NCBI RefSeq assembly: GCF_000711715.1
Contig: NZ_JONN01000001.1
Location: forward strand, 434,001 to 498,000
Direction: 5' to 3'
Source of the DNA: Sphingomonas astaxanthinifaciens DSM 22298
GTDB lineage: Bacteria; Pseudomonadota; Alphaproteobacteria; Sphingomonadales; Sphingomonadaceae
DNA length: 64,000 nt
Notes under the pieces: model-generated
Seen by the model: only the letters and a program-made list of their open reading frames with translations
Told to the model about the DNA's origin: nothing
Databases searched by the model: none
Shown: positions 42,726 through 51,700 of the stretch, one piece after another
How positions within the stretch are numbered: the first letter of the stretch is position 1
Layout: each line of letters opens with the position of its first letter
Program-made: the position numbers and the translations under genes

Positions 42726-44765
42726 TCAATCCTCCATCTCGATGACGCCACGGATCAGACGTGTTCGCGGCGCGGCTATTGGCGTCACCGTCCGCTTGCG
42801 TTGTCTGGCTCGGCCTGGGTCCAGTGCAACTACGTTGGTTGGGGTTTGCTCGTGGCTTGAGGGAGCAGGGGACCGGCGGGGGCGGCGTTTAGGTTCGGTC
42901 TCGGTGCTCTCCCCAGCGAGCGCGTACCGACCAATGCCCTCGCTGCGTGGCCCGAACGATAATCCGTTGTGTTCGAACAAGGCTGTTCGAGCGCGGGCAA
43001 GGGCGTCGCGGTCGACCTCCATCTTGAGGACGTGATTGGTGTAATCGATTGCAGCCTGGTGCTCCCAGACCGACACACCGGCTACATCGTCGCGCCAGTA
43101 GGCTCCACAGGGGACCGTTAGGTATCGGTCGACGTGAGGCAGGTACACCTTGATCTCTGATAGGTCGCCGGCGTCGAACCGGAAGGTGACTTGTCTCGGA
43201 CCCGGCAGAGACTTCAAAAACGCTGGCTCTCTGAGAAGGTCCACCAGCTCGTCAGATGTGTACTGGATGTACTTGAACCTGACGCCCTGGCGGGTGAGGG
43301 TGGCAGTCTCAGATCTCCCGAAGATGCAGTCCAGCTCATGGACGCTAGAGAGGGGCTCTACCGGGTAGCGTAGCGTAAGATCGTCCCACAATTTCGATGG
43401 GACACGCCGGCGTCCCCCGTGCCCATCGCGGGCGTACACGTCGATCAGCCACTTATGGACCATCCATAGTAGGTCGGGGAACGTGACGAGCGCGTTCTTC
43501 TTCGGGTCTTAATCGCCTTTCGCTACTATGTTGCTGAAGGTGGTGCCGCGTTGTTGGTGCAATAACTTGCGATTGAGGCTTCCAATGAAGCGCTCTACGG
43601 CGCCCTTCTGCTGCGGACGACGACCTTCACAGCGTTCGACTTCCAGAATGCCGACAGACTGAGCGATGATATCGCACTGGTCCGAGATGTTTTCGAGTGC
43701 TCGGTCAAGGCGGATGGCTTTTGGGCGTCCGTAAGCGGTCCAATCATTCTCGATATCGGCCCATTCCCCAGCCTCGACCTTCTTGCGGACGTAGGTTTTC
43801 GGAAGAATGCCGTTCCGAATGATCTGACCGAGCGTGTGAACACTAGGCGGATCGAATCCGATGTGAATGCCCCAAGGCATGCGTGTGCAGCGGTCGATCG
43901 CCGTTCCGATGGTTGGGCGGCAGGCTGTGCCGTCTGGAAGCAACACGAAGATATCGCCAAGGGTGTGATCGAGCTCAATCAGGTCAAGAGGTGCTCTGGG
44001 CTCCTTCTGCTTATCCACCCGGTCGTATTTGCGGTTCGCCCTGGTGTGTCCGTACCGAGCTGCCTCAACGACTGCTGGGTCACGACGGGAGATCGCAAGG
44101 GTGATGGCTTTCTCTTCGATGTGGCGCAGGCGGTCATCTGGAATGCGCTCATCATTCCTGAGATTAACCTCATGGCGTATGCGGGAGGTGAGTTCCTTGA
44201 TGCTGATCGGCGGTCGCTGGAGGTAATGCTCGTCGATCGCCATTTCGAGGAGACGCCGTTCTTCGTGGGAAAGCCGATCATCTCGACGGCCCTTCTTGTG
44301 GTTCTGCGTCACCAGCTTTGTGATCGAAGGCGGGAAGCCAGCTTTGGTGACCCAGCGAGACACCGAACGGCGAGATGGAGGCTCGCCATCTTTCAGCAGC
44401 TGCGCTGTCGCCACGATGCAGGCATCGACAGACTTCTCTTGTCCGCGATAGGCAAGTCCCTCATCGTGCAGGGCCTTGACGTAAGAGAACCTCCTGCGGG
44501 CCGCCGTGACCTCTTCTTCGGGGATAACGGAAAGGTCGGCGACCGGCTCGGCCGGCCGCTTTGCTGCCCGATTCTCGCGATGCGGAATGTATAGTCGAGC
44601 TTCTCCTGAGCTAATTAGCTCGGATAGCTGATCGTCCGACAACGCGAGATGTTCGCGAGTGATGTCGCATGTCCAGTCCAGGCTGTCGCCCCTGCGCTGG
44701 ACGAATCGGAAGTCGCTCCCTCGATGCTTGAGCCGGTGCGTTGCGACGATCGCAAGCCTGGTCAT
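42726..44765 (-). pseudogene. tnsB: TnsB DDE transposase interrupted by one in-frame TAA
   Basis: The frame spans 680 codons with an in-frame TAA at 43509-43511 (codon 419). The first 418 residues hold N-terminal HTH regions and a complete DDE integrase core: Asp266 in IELDHT, Asp354 in IRLDRALEN, Glu391 in KGAVERF. After the stop the same frame continues DPKKNALVTFPDLL and the C-terminal barrel and tail. Homologues read G-D-Y-D-P-x-K here, so a Tyr codon became TAA. Nothing else is damaged. The product would lack the part that contacts TnsC, unless the stop is read through. Confidence 0.85.
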
Positions 44766-45484
44766 GCCACCCACCTCGGCAAGTCGATCGGGCGGACGGG
44801 TGGAGTGAAGGGGATGAGCCGCTCGAAGCGACCGCAGCCAGGCGGGTATACCGCCGAGTCCAGATGTAGTGGAATTCGGACGTCTGCCCACAGGTCGCCA
44901 TGAGCAATCATGGCCTCGACGTGATAGAATTTGAGGCTTGGCGCTTCTTTAAGGAAGGAGCGGACTGTTAGAGGCCCCTGCTGGCCGAGACGAAGCACCG
45001 TCATCCGAGCAGCGGCCGGAACCTCCGTCGCCAAGCGCCGCAGGAGGTCCTCGACGGGCTCAGAGAACGCCAGTGGCTTGATGCACTCACTCAACGTGAC
45101 GCTATAGGCGTAGCCCTTACTGCGTAGCTCCGTGCCGACCCAGAACAACTTCTCCTTCGTGAATGGGTCGGCGTAGTCGTTTGCGTCCTTAACCTCATGG
45201 AACTCCCATTCGCCGTCGATCATGATGGCGAAGTCCGGGTATGCTACCTGCGCTCCGTGCCGACTGCGATGAAGCAGCTTGATCGGCTGCGCGTAGATCT
45301 CGGTGATGCTTGGATCGAGTTCGGCGAGGCGGATGAAGGCCCGTTCTCCGGCCGACTCAGCGGGAATCCATTTCTTCATCTTGCGGCTGAAAAACGAGCT
45401 GTCGGCGCGCCCGCTACGCTTGATGACCTTGCGCACAGGCTCGGGGCTGATGGTTATTGGAGCCGTGGGGTCGTACTTACTCAT
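44762..45484 (-). CDS. tnsA: TnsA heteromeric transposase endonuclease subunit
   Basis: TnsA cuts the 5' strands at transposon ends, enabling cut-and-paste movement. The 240-residue protein has a restriction-enzyme-like fold with Glu47 (ESAGERAFIRLAELDPSI), Asp84 (AYPDFAIMIDG) and Lys99 (WEFHEVKDAND) as the nuclease site, then a C-terminal domain that contacts TnsB/TnsC. The start at ATG 45484 was chosen for the MSKYDPTAP opening; upstream readings look like noise. Its TGA overlaps the tnsB ATG. Confidence 0.88.
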   Translation of the reverse strand: MSKYDPTAPITISPEPVRKVIKRSGRADSSFFSRKMKKWIPAESAGERAFIRLAELDPSITEIYAQPIKLLHRSRHGAQVAYPDFAIMIDGEWEFHEVKDANDYADPFTKEKLFWVGTELRSKGYAYSVTLSECIKPLAFSEPVEDLLRRLATEVPAAARMTVLRLGQQGPLTVRSFLKEAPSLKFYHVEAMIAHGDLWADVRIPLHLDSAVYPPGCGRFERLIPFTPPVRPIDLPRWVA

Positions 45485-45666
45485 CATCAAACTCGCCAAG
45501 GGAGCAGAAACAATGCTGCTCCGGCGAGAACAGCGTCCGTCCAAAATGTAGGCTGGTCGAGGTAAGCCGACCAATGAGGGAGCACTGGCGGAGGAAGGTT
45601 ACGAACTTCTTAGCTGCGCTCATTAAAGCCGCTCGGCACAGCGATCTGAGCGGTGCATCTGGCATC
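45485..45666. other. Gene-free stretch upstream of tnsA (expected right-end zone)
   Basis: Here the right end of a Tn7-like element would be expected. I see no TGTC/GACA repeats and no copy of the CCCATAAGYTGTCWTC unit in either orientation. A weak palindrome GGTCG / CGACC lies around 45554-45572. Nothing else is recognisable. Confidence 0.5.
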
Positions 45667-45867
45667 TTACATCTCGACGACCAGCTGGATGCGACTGACG
45701 GGTATGAGTAATCGTCGCTGGACGCCGTCATCACTCGTTTCAGTGTGTTGGGCCAGTATGAAGCGCGTGTTTCTAAGAAGCAGTTCTAAGCTGAAGATAT
45801 CCTTCGCTTCCAAAGCGACGTCGATAGGTTCAGATGAGCCAGTCAGAAAGACTCGGAACAGTCCCAC
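45667..45867 (-). CDS. Small protein divergent from the XRE gene (66 aa)
   Basis: The GTG at 45867 follows AAAGGGGG by 8 bases and gives GLFRVFLTGSSEPIDVALEA, ending LLIPVSRIQLVVEM. The pattern (short beta-strand start, an amphipathic helix, a closing hydrophobic strand) looks like a compact real protein; the frame is open further upstream to 45933. I do not recognise a family firmly. It is divergent from the XRE regulator and the two flank a pair of operator repeats. Confidence 0.5.
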   Translation of the reverse strand: MGLFRVFLTGSSEPIDVALEAKDIFSLELLLRNTRFILAQHTETSDDGVQRRLLIPVSRIQLVVEM

Positions 45868-45900
45868 AAGCCAGACCCCCTTTCGACTCACTCCAAGTTC

Positions 45901-45942
45901 ACACCTATAGTGTACAATGAGGCGAAATAACACTCATAGTGT
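45901..45942. promoter_or_regulatory. Twin operator repeats between small gene and XRE regulator
   Basis: ACACCTATAGTGT (45901-45913) and ACACTCATAGTGT (45930-45942) are two near-identical dyads (ACACY-N3-AGTGT) 29 bases apart. Each contains a possible -10 hexamer (TATAGT or CATAGT, and TATAGG in reverse). Likely operators of the adjacent XRE regulator controlling both divergent genes. Confidence 0.6.
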
Positions 45943-45979
45943 GTAGACCATCGACGAGGTACTCGACGAACCCCCGTTT

Positions 45980-46258
45980 GTGAGTGTTGAGGGATCAGGG
46001 CGCGCTCGACGAACGCTGGCGTCAAACTTGCGCGCGTTCCGAGCTGCAAGGGGAATCAGCCAAGAGGACTTGGCAGCCAGTGCCGGCATTCATCGGAACT
46101 ATCTTGGCGGAGTCGAACGCTGCGAACGGAACATAGCAATCGACAATCTCGAGAAACTCGCTGCTGCCATGGGAATGGACATCGCGAAGTTGCTGACAGA
46201 ACGAGCAGTTGGGTCCTATGGGGATGAAGGCTCCCAACCGCGCTCCGACGATCGCTAA
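45980..46258 (+). CDS. XRE-family HTH regulator, C-protein-like (92 aa)
   Basis: A single HTH domain occupies residues 14-74: LASNLRAFRAARGISQEDLA, then AGIHRNYLGGVERCERNIAI and DNLEKLAAAMGMDIAKLL. The size and the sequence of the recognition helix region are like restriction-modification control proteins, but no restriction genes follow it. The start is GTG at 45980 with no strong ribosome-binding site. Two dyads lie 40-80 bases upstream. Confidence 0.85.
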   Translation: MSVEGSGRARRTLASNLRAFRAARGISQEDLAASAGIHRNYLGGVERCERNIAIDNLEKLAAAMGMDIAKLLTERAVGSYGDEGSQPRSDDR

Positions 46259-46326
46259 AGCCTCGGGTAGGTCTCCTTGGCGCCCATTCCGGTCGTCGAG
46301 ACCAATCGACCGAGTACGGAAAAATC

Positions 46327-46347
46327 GTCGTTCGTTCAGCGAACGAC
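46327..46347. repeat. Inverted repeat with adjacent TATAAT-like box
   Basis: GTCGTTCG and CGAACGAC form a perfect 8-base inverted repeat around TTCAG, 68 bases after the XRE stop, directly followed by TATAATTC. It may be the XRE terminator, or an operator beside a promoter. There is no U-run. Confidence 0.45.
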
Positions 46348-46358
46348 TATAATTCGCT

Positions 46359-46880
46359 TTAAACCCAGGCGGACCTAACCCTCGTACTTCCCCATTTCAC
46401 CCTTGGAGGAGGGGGTGCCGACAGTGGAGCGGCTGGCAAGCGATCTACAATATCACCGACAATGATCTGTTCAGCTGGGCATCCTGGTGCCGGAGCCGCT
46501 CTTCGATACTGCCCTACCGCTCCCCCGAAGATCACCCGCTTGCCCAATGCCACCCATCGCCCCTTCACCAAGATCCCGGAACGTGAGCTAGTCGAGGCCA
46601 AGTTCGTTCCGGGTGGAAACACCGGCGAATAAGACCTTTCCTCCCTGTCTGGCTTGAAGACCAAGCAGTTCTTGAAAATTGCAAAGTGGCCTACCGAGAA
46701 TGTGACGGGGACGGGGTAGCCATCGGTATACAATCGGACGGACGCCTTCTGAGCCGTAGCCGCTTCACTCTCCGACGACGTATGCGAGCAGGCAGTCACG
46801 CTCGCGGCCAGAATGGACAATGCGACCGAGACTGGCAGACGATAATGCAGGAAGCAGGTCGGGCTCACCCGATCACACAT
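46359..46880 (-). CDS. Putative lipoprotein of unknown function (173 aa)
   Basis: From ATG 46880 the protein starts MCDRVSPTCFLHYRLPVSVA and reaches a lipobox-like LAASVTACSHTSS near residue 31, then a small beta-rich domain (VRLYTDGYPVPVTFSVGHFA; RWVALGKRVIFGGAVGQYR). No family recognised. It lies downstream of the metal operon on the same strand, about 95 bases after its last small gene, and may be its last member. The GC content is lower than that of the czc genes. Confidence 0.55.
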   Translation of the reverse strand: MCDRVSPTCFLHYRLPVSVALSILAASVTACSHTSSESEAATAQKASVRLYTDGYPVPVTFSVGHFAIFKNCLVFKPDREERSYSPVFPPGTNLASTSSRSGILVKGRWVALGKRVIFGGAVGQYRRAAPAPGCPAEQIIVGDIVDRLPAAPLSAPPPPRVKWGSTRVRSAWV

Positions 46881-46974
46881 AGCTGAATTTCTTTGGACCC
46901 GTTCAAGGTCTACTGTCCACCCATTCCGGTGGATCAGGTTCACAGAAAGGGCGCGAGGTAACGGTAGTCCCCTT

Positions 46975-47130
46975 CTATCCGCCACTGGCTGCGCGGGCGT
47001 CTAGCACCGCATCGTTGGTGTCATTGCTTGACGAAGAGACAGCGTTCCAGACTGCCAGGCAAAGCAAGGTGAGAAGCATCGCCAAGGCCGTCACAGCGAC
47101 CCCGCCGAGAAGGGGACGATCATTCTTCAT
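46975..47130 (-). CDS. Small single-span membrane protein (51 aa)
   Basis: From ATG 47130 the protein reads MKNDRPLLGGVAVTALAMLL and continues TLLCLAVWNAVSSSSNDTND, one membrane helix followed by a short polar tail. Longer upstream readings overlap the winged-helix gene in another frame and are unlikely. Its start overlaps the preceding gene by 11 bases. Function unknown; the position suggests an accessory of the metal-resistance operon. Confidence 0.6.
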   Translation of the reverse strand: MKNDRPLLGGVAVTALAMLLTLLCLAVWNAVSSSSNDTNDAVLDARAASGG

Positions 47131-47425
47131 GATTAAGGTTCCGCTTCGCAATCCTTCGTATCGCGCGTCCGGTGAGCGAAACGAGATCGCCTTCCAGAGC
47201 GATTTCACCGCTATGACGCATGTTTGAGAGCAGCGATGCCAGACCCCTGCCATCTTTGAGTGCCTCTGCCAGCTCGGGCTGTTCGGCAATCTTCATGGCT
47301 AAATCGGCGCGCGTCATCGAGCCGCCGGCGTTCGCCAGCAAAGTGCGGATCGCGCTATATCGGGAATTCGAAAAGCTGAAGACGGGCGGCCCGATGCGGC
47401 CGTGCCGGACACCTGATCCACTCAT
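47120..47425 (-). CDS. Winged-helix-like small protein (101 aa)
   Basis: After FSFSNSRYSAIRTLLANAGG the protein has MTRADLAMKI and LASLLSNMRHSGEIALEGDL, then VSLTGRAIRRIAK, the pattern of a winged helix with a wing at its C-terminus. The start ATG 47425 overlaps the stop of the CDF gene (ATGA). It may be a local regulator of the metal operon; no specific family is recognised. Confidence 0.65.
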   Translation of the reverse strand: MSGSGVRHGRIGPPVFSFSNSRYSAIRTLLANAGGSMTRADLAMKIAEQPELAEALKDGRGLASLLSNMRHSGEIALEGDLVSLTGRAIRRIAKRNLNHEE

Positions 47426-48336
47426 CCGCTTTCTCGGCTCTGAAGGGCACAGGGCACATGCTCGCTGATCTCTATCTGGAAGGTGGAATGCGCGATGCCG
47501 AAATCATGCTCCATGGCCTCCGCCAAGTCGGTCAGGAATTCATCTCCCGGGTGACCTCCCGGCATGACGAGGTGCGCGGTGAGCGCTAAGCTCGTTGTGC
47601 CGAGGCTCCAGACATGAAGATCATGAACTCCGGTGACGCCGTCGCGCCGCGCCAGGGAGCTCTCGACCTCGACCAATTCTACCGAGCTTGGAACCGCCGA
47701 TAGGCTCATCACGACCGAATCGCGCAGGAGGGCCCAAGTGCTCCAGAGAACGACAAACGCGATCATGATGCTGACGAGCGGATCGATCCATTCCCGCCCG
47801 GTCCACCAGATAAGCGCACCTGCGACGACCACGGCCGCCGACACAGCGGCGTCGGCCGCCATGTGCAGGTAGGCACCACGAATGTTCAAATCGCCTTTGC
47901 GGCCACTGGCGAATAGCCATGCGGTCGCCGCATTGATGACGATCCCGATCGCGGCTACGACCATGATCCCGACCCCTCCGACGGGTTGCGGGTTCGAGAA
48001 CCGCCCTATCGCCTCGTAGATGATGGCGCCGATAGCCACCAGGAGGAGGACGGCGTTCGCAAGCGCAGCCAGGATTGAAGATCCTTTGAGCCCATAAGTA
48101 AACCGGGCGGTCGGCGGCCTCCGAGAGAGCGCCGTGGCTGCCCATGCGACCAAGAGACCGAGCACGTCCGACAAATTGTGTCCCGCATCGGCGAGGAGTG
48201 CCAGCGATCCGGTAATGACCCCATAGCCAGCCTCGATCGCGACGAACGTCACATTGAGGGCGATGCCGATCGCGAATGCCCGTCCGAAATCGGCAGGGGC
48301 ATGGCTGTGGCCATGATCACTGTGATCACTCGCCAT
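47422..48336 (-). CDS. Cation diffusion facilitator, CzcD/ZitB type
   Basis: CDF proteins exchange cytoplasmic Zn/Cd/Co for protons. The 304-residue protein has a His-rich N-terminus (DHSDHGHSHAP), six membrane helices, and the metal site HxxxD in both helix 2 (LADAGHNLSDVLGLL) and helix 5 (HMAADAAVSAAVV), the classic Zn/Cd arrangement. A cytoplasmic ferredoxin-like domain closes the protein (SVELVEVESSLARRDGVTGV). It lies 24 bases after the DUF305 gene in the czc operon. Confidence 0.93.
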   Translation of the reverse strand: MASDHSDHGHSHAPADFGRAFAIGIALNVTFVAIEAGYGVITGSLALLADAGHNLSDVLGLLVAWAATALSRRPPTARFTYGLKGSSILAALANAVLLLVAIGAIIYEAIGRFSNPQPVGGVGIMVVAAIGIVINAATAWLFASGRKGDLNIRGAYLHMAADAAVSAAVVVAGALIWWTGREWIDPLVSIMIAFVVLWSTWALLRDSVVMSLSAVPSSVELVEVESSLARRDGVTGVHDLHVWSLGTTSLALTAHLVMPGGHPGDEFLTDLAEAMEHDFGIAHSTFQIEISEHVPCALQSRESG

Positions 48337-48360
48337 GCGGCGTCTCCTGTTTTTGCAAAC

Positions 48361-48702
48361 TCACTGCTTGCCTCCCTTGTGCTCAGGCTTGGCGAGCCAG
48401 CGTTCAAGCTGATCGATCTCACCCTGCTGGTCCTTGATTATCTTCGCCGCCATGGCGCGAAGTTCCGGATCCCTGCCTAGGCGCAATTGCTCCTCGGCCA
48501 TCCGGACAGCGTCGCGGTGGTGGGGGATCATTCCTGCGGCGAAGCTTCGGTCGGGATCGGCTGGGTCCACCGACATCGACATGCCGCCGTGCGTCGCTTC
48601 GGAGTTGCGTCCGCTCGACTCTTGACCTTCACGCTGCGCCTGCGGGGCGCAGGCGGCGAGCAGGAGCGCCGTAAATGTGGCTAGACCCTTCATTTTCATC
48701 AT
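48361..48702 (-). CDS. DUF305 lipoprotein
   Basis: A 113-residue lipoprotein from ATG 48702 (MMKMKGLATFTALLLAACAP, lipobox LLAAC). The DUF305 core is clear: DRSFAAGMIPHHRDAVRMAE (about 51-70), with the conserved HH and AVRMA, followed by IIKDQQGEIDQLERWL. DUF305 proteins are periplasmic four-helix bundles that often accompany copper or other metal resistance genes. It follows czcA by 14 bases. Confidence 0.92.
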   Translation of the reverse strand: MMKMKGLATFTALLLAACAPQAQREGQESSGRNSEATHGGMSMSVDPADPDRSFAAGMIPHHRDAVRMAEEQLRLGRDPELRAMAAKIIKDQQGEIDQLERWLAKPEHKGGKQ

Positions 48703-48716
48703 TCGGCTCCTTCGAA

Positions 48717-51700
48717 TCATTCCGCTGGGACCGGCTCGCGTCCGAACGGATCCTCGTTTTGATATTGGCCCTGGACGTGACGGACCCGCGCCCGGTGCAA
48801 GAGGAAATGGCTGATCGCCGGAAGCACGAAGAGGGTGAGAAAGGTCGCGACGATCAGGCCTGCGATGACGACGACCGCCAATGGCTTCTGGACTTCGGCA
48901 CCGCGACCGGTCGCCAAAGCCATCGGGACAAAGCCAATGGCCGGGACGACCCCCGTCATGAGGACCGCCCGAACACGCTCCATCATTCCGCCGCGAATGC
49001 CTTCGTCGATGCTCTCGCCCGTGCCGATGCGCTGTTGAATGCTCGTCATGACGACAAGGCCGTTCAGAACAGTGACGCCCGAGAGTACGATAAAGCCGAC
49101 CGCAGCAGAGATTGAGAAGGGGAAGCCGGCCAGCACCAGGCCGAAGACGCCTCCTGCAAGTCCCAGCGGAACCGCCGAATAGACCGCAAGAGCCGAACTG
49201 AAGCTCCGCAGCGCCATGTAGAGGATGCCAAAGATAAGCAGGAACACCGCAGGAATGACGAGAGACAGGCGCGCCGATGCAGCCTGCAGATTCTCGTACT
49301 GCCCACCCCATTCGATGAAGACGCCAGGCGGCAATTTGACGTCACGGTCCACCGCCGCCCGCGCGGCTTCGACGTACGAGCCAAGATCGCGGCCTCGGAC
49401 GTTAGCCTGGACGACGACACGCCGCTGACCATTCTCGCGGCTGACCTGATTGACCCCGTCCGCGAAGCGGAAGCTCGCGACCTCGCGGAGCGGCACCGAG
49501 GTTCTAGCGCTGGTGCCACCATTCTCGAGCATGACCGGTAGCGCGCCGATCGCCTCGAGGTTGTCGCGGGTCGGATTGTCGAGCCTGACGACGATGTCGA
49601 AGCGGCGGTCGCCTTCGAAGACGATGCCGGCTTCACGCCCACCGAGCGCAGCCGCCACCGTGTTCGCGACCTCGTCGACTGTCAGGCCGTAGGCGGCAAT
49701 CGCAGAGCGATTGAACAACACTTCAAGTGTCGGGAAGCCGGCGGTCTGTTCGGATCGCAAGTCGGCGGTGCCCTCGACCTTTCCAATGGATGACGCGACC
49801 TGGGCCGCGACGGTCTCGAGCTGGGTCAGGTCATCGCCAAATACCTTGATGGCAACATCGCCTCGGACGCCGGCGATAAGCTCGTTAAAGCGCATTTCGA
49901 TTGGCTGGCTGACCTCGAAAGCGTTGCCAGTGAGCGAGCCCATTTTCTGCTCGATCCGCTCGACTACCTTCTCCTTGCTGTCCACGCCGCTCGGCCATTC
50001 CTTCTTGGGCTTCAGGATGACGAAGGAGTCCGACGTGTTCTGCGGCATAGGATCGGTGGCCACTTCGGCCGTGCCGGTCTTGGAGTAGATGTAAGCGACC
50101 TCGGGAAGAGAGGAGATCGCGCGTTCGACCTTCAACTGCATGTCCAGCGATTGGTCGAGAGACGTCGAGGGAATGCGGATTGCCTGGACCGAGGCATCAC
50201 CTTCATCGAGCTGCGGAATGAATTCCTGACCGAGGGTCATGAATAGGGCGCTGGCAAGAGCAAAGGCGCCCAGTCCGGCGCCGATCCACGGCTTAGGCCG
50301 CGAAAGCACCTTTCCGAGGAGCGGTTCGTAGCGTGCCTTCGTCCAGCGGATGATGGCGACGTCCTTCTCCGCCACCTTCCCCTTGATCAGCACGGCCACC
50401 ATCGCCGGCACAAAGGTCAGCGAGAGGATAAATGCTCCGATCAACGCGAAGATGACGGTGATCGCCATTGGCGTGAACATCTTGCCTTCGACCCCAGTAA
50501 AGGTGAGCAAGGGCGCGAAGACCAAAAGGATGATAGCTTGGCCGTAGAGGGTCGGGCGAACCATCTCTCGGGCAGCTTCGAACACCTCGTGAAGGCGTTC
50601 GGACAGCTGAAGTAAGCGGCCCTCATGATGCTGTCGCTCGGCCAGCCGTCGCAGGCAGTTCTCGATGATGATGATCGAACCGTCGACGATCAATCCGAAG
50701 TCGAGAGCACCCAGGCTCATCAGATTGCCCGACACGCCGTAGCGGGTCATGCCGATCGCCATCATCAGAAACGACAACGGGATCACGAGGGCGGCGATGA
50801 TGGCCGCCCGAATGTTGCCGAGCAGCCAGAAAAGTACGGCGATGACGAGGATCGCGCCTTCGACGAGGTTCTTCTCAACTGTAGAGATGGTCGCATCGAC
50901 GAGCGCAGAGCGATCGTAGAGTGGCATTACCTTCACGCCGGGCGGAAGGGACTTGGCTACTTGCTGCAGTCGTTCGGCCACGGCTTCGGCGACGATCCGG
51001 CTGTTGGCACCCGCGAGCATCAGCGCTGTCCCGATGACGACCTCTTTGCCGTTGGTGGACGCTGCACCGGTGCGAAGTTCTCCCCCCAGTCGGACAGTCG
51101 CGACGTCCGACACGCGGACGGCCACGCCGTTGCGATTGGCAATGACGGTGCCGCCGATCTCGTCGATGTGGCGGATGCGAGCATCGGCGCGCACGAGGAA
51201 GGCCTCGCCGGCGCGTTGAATGAAATTTGCGCCGACAGAGATGTTCGACGCCTCCAAAGCATCGGCGAGTTCGGTGAAGGAAACACCGTACGATGCAAGG
51301 CGAGCCGGATCCGGCTGGACGACGAATTGCTTTTCGTAGCCCCCGATGCTGTCGACCCCGGCCAGACCTGCCACATTACGCAGCTGCGGACGGATCACCC
51401 AGTCCTGGATGGTCCTGAGGTAAGCCAGCTTGGACACCTCGTCCGTCAGCCGCTCGCCCTCGATGGTGAGATAGGAGCCATCTGGCTGGAAGCCGGGACG
51501 GCCGGCAATCTTGGGATTATTGACGGTTGCGGTCGGGGCGTAGTCGACGGACCACATCAGCACTTCGCCCAGCCCGGTTGAGACCGGCCCCATCTGCGGC
51601 TGCACGCCGTCCGGTAGACTTTCGCTCGCCTGGGCCAGTCTCTCGGCGACCTGCTGGCGCGCGAAATAGATGTCGACGTTCTCGTCGAAGACGGCCGTGA

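Larger units (their letters stand above)
32340..45484. mobile_element. Tn7-like transposon with type I restriction-modification cargo
   Basis: The transposition genes tnsA-tnsB-tnsC-tniQ (45484-40009) and cargo (39908-32452) all read leftward. The left end is at 32340. On the standard Tn7 plan the right end should lie just beyond the tnsA start, but I found no TGTC/GACA repeat cluster between 45485 and 46360, so the right boundary given is only the tnsA start. The block is lower in GC than the flanks. With an interrupted tnsB and no right end, the element is probably immobile. Confidence 0.75.

Noticed and set aside
32340-45484. CRISPR-associated transposon (CAST)
   Set aside because: The left-end repeats look CAST-like, but there are no Cas genes, no repeat-spacer array, and TniQ is TnsD-sized.
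45653-45910. An 85-codon plus-strand frame opposite the small gene at 45667-45867
   Set aside because: Ser/Arg-rich with no pattern and no ribosome-binding site; the minus-strand frame has both a good site and a structured sequence.
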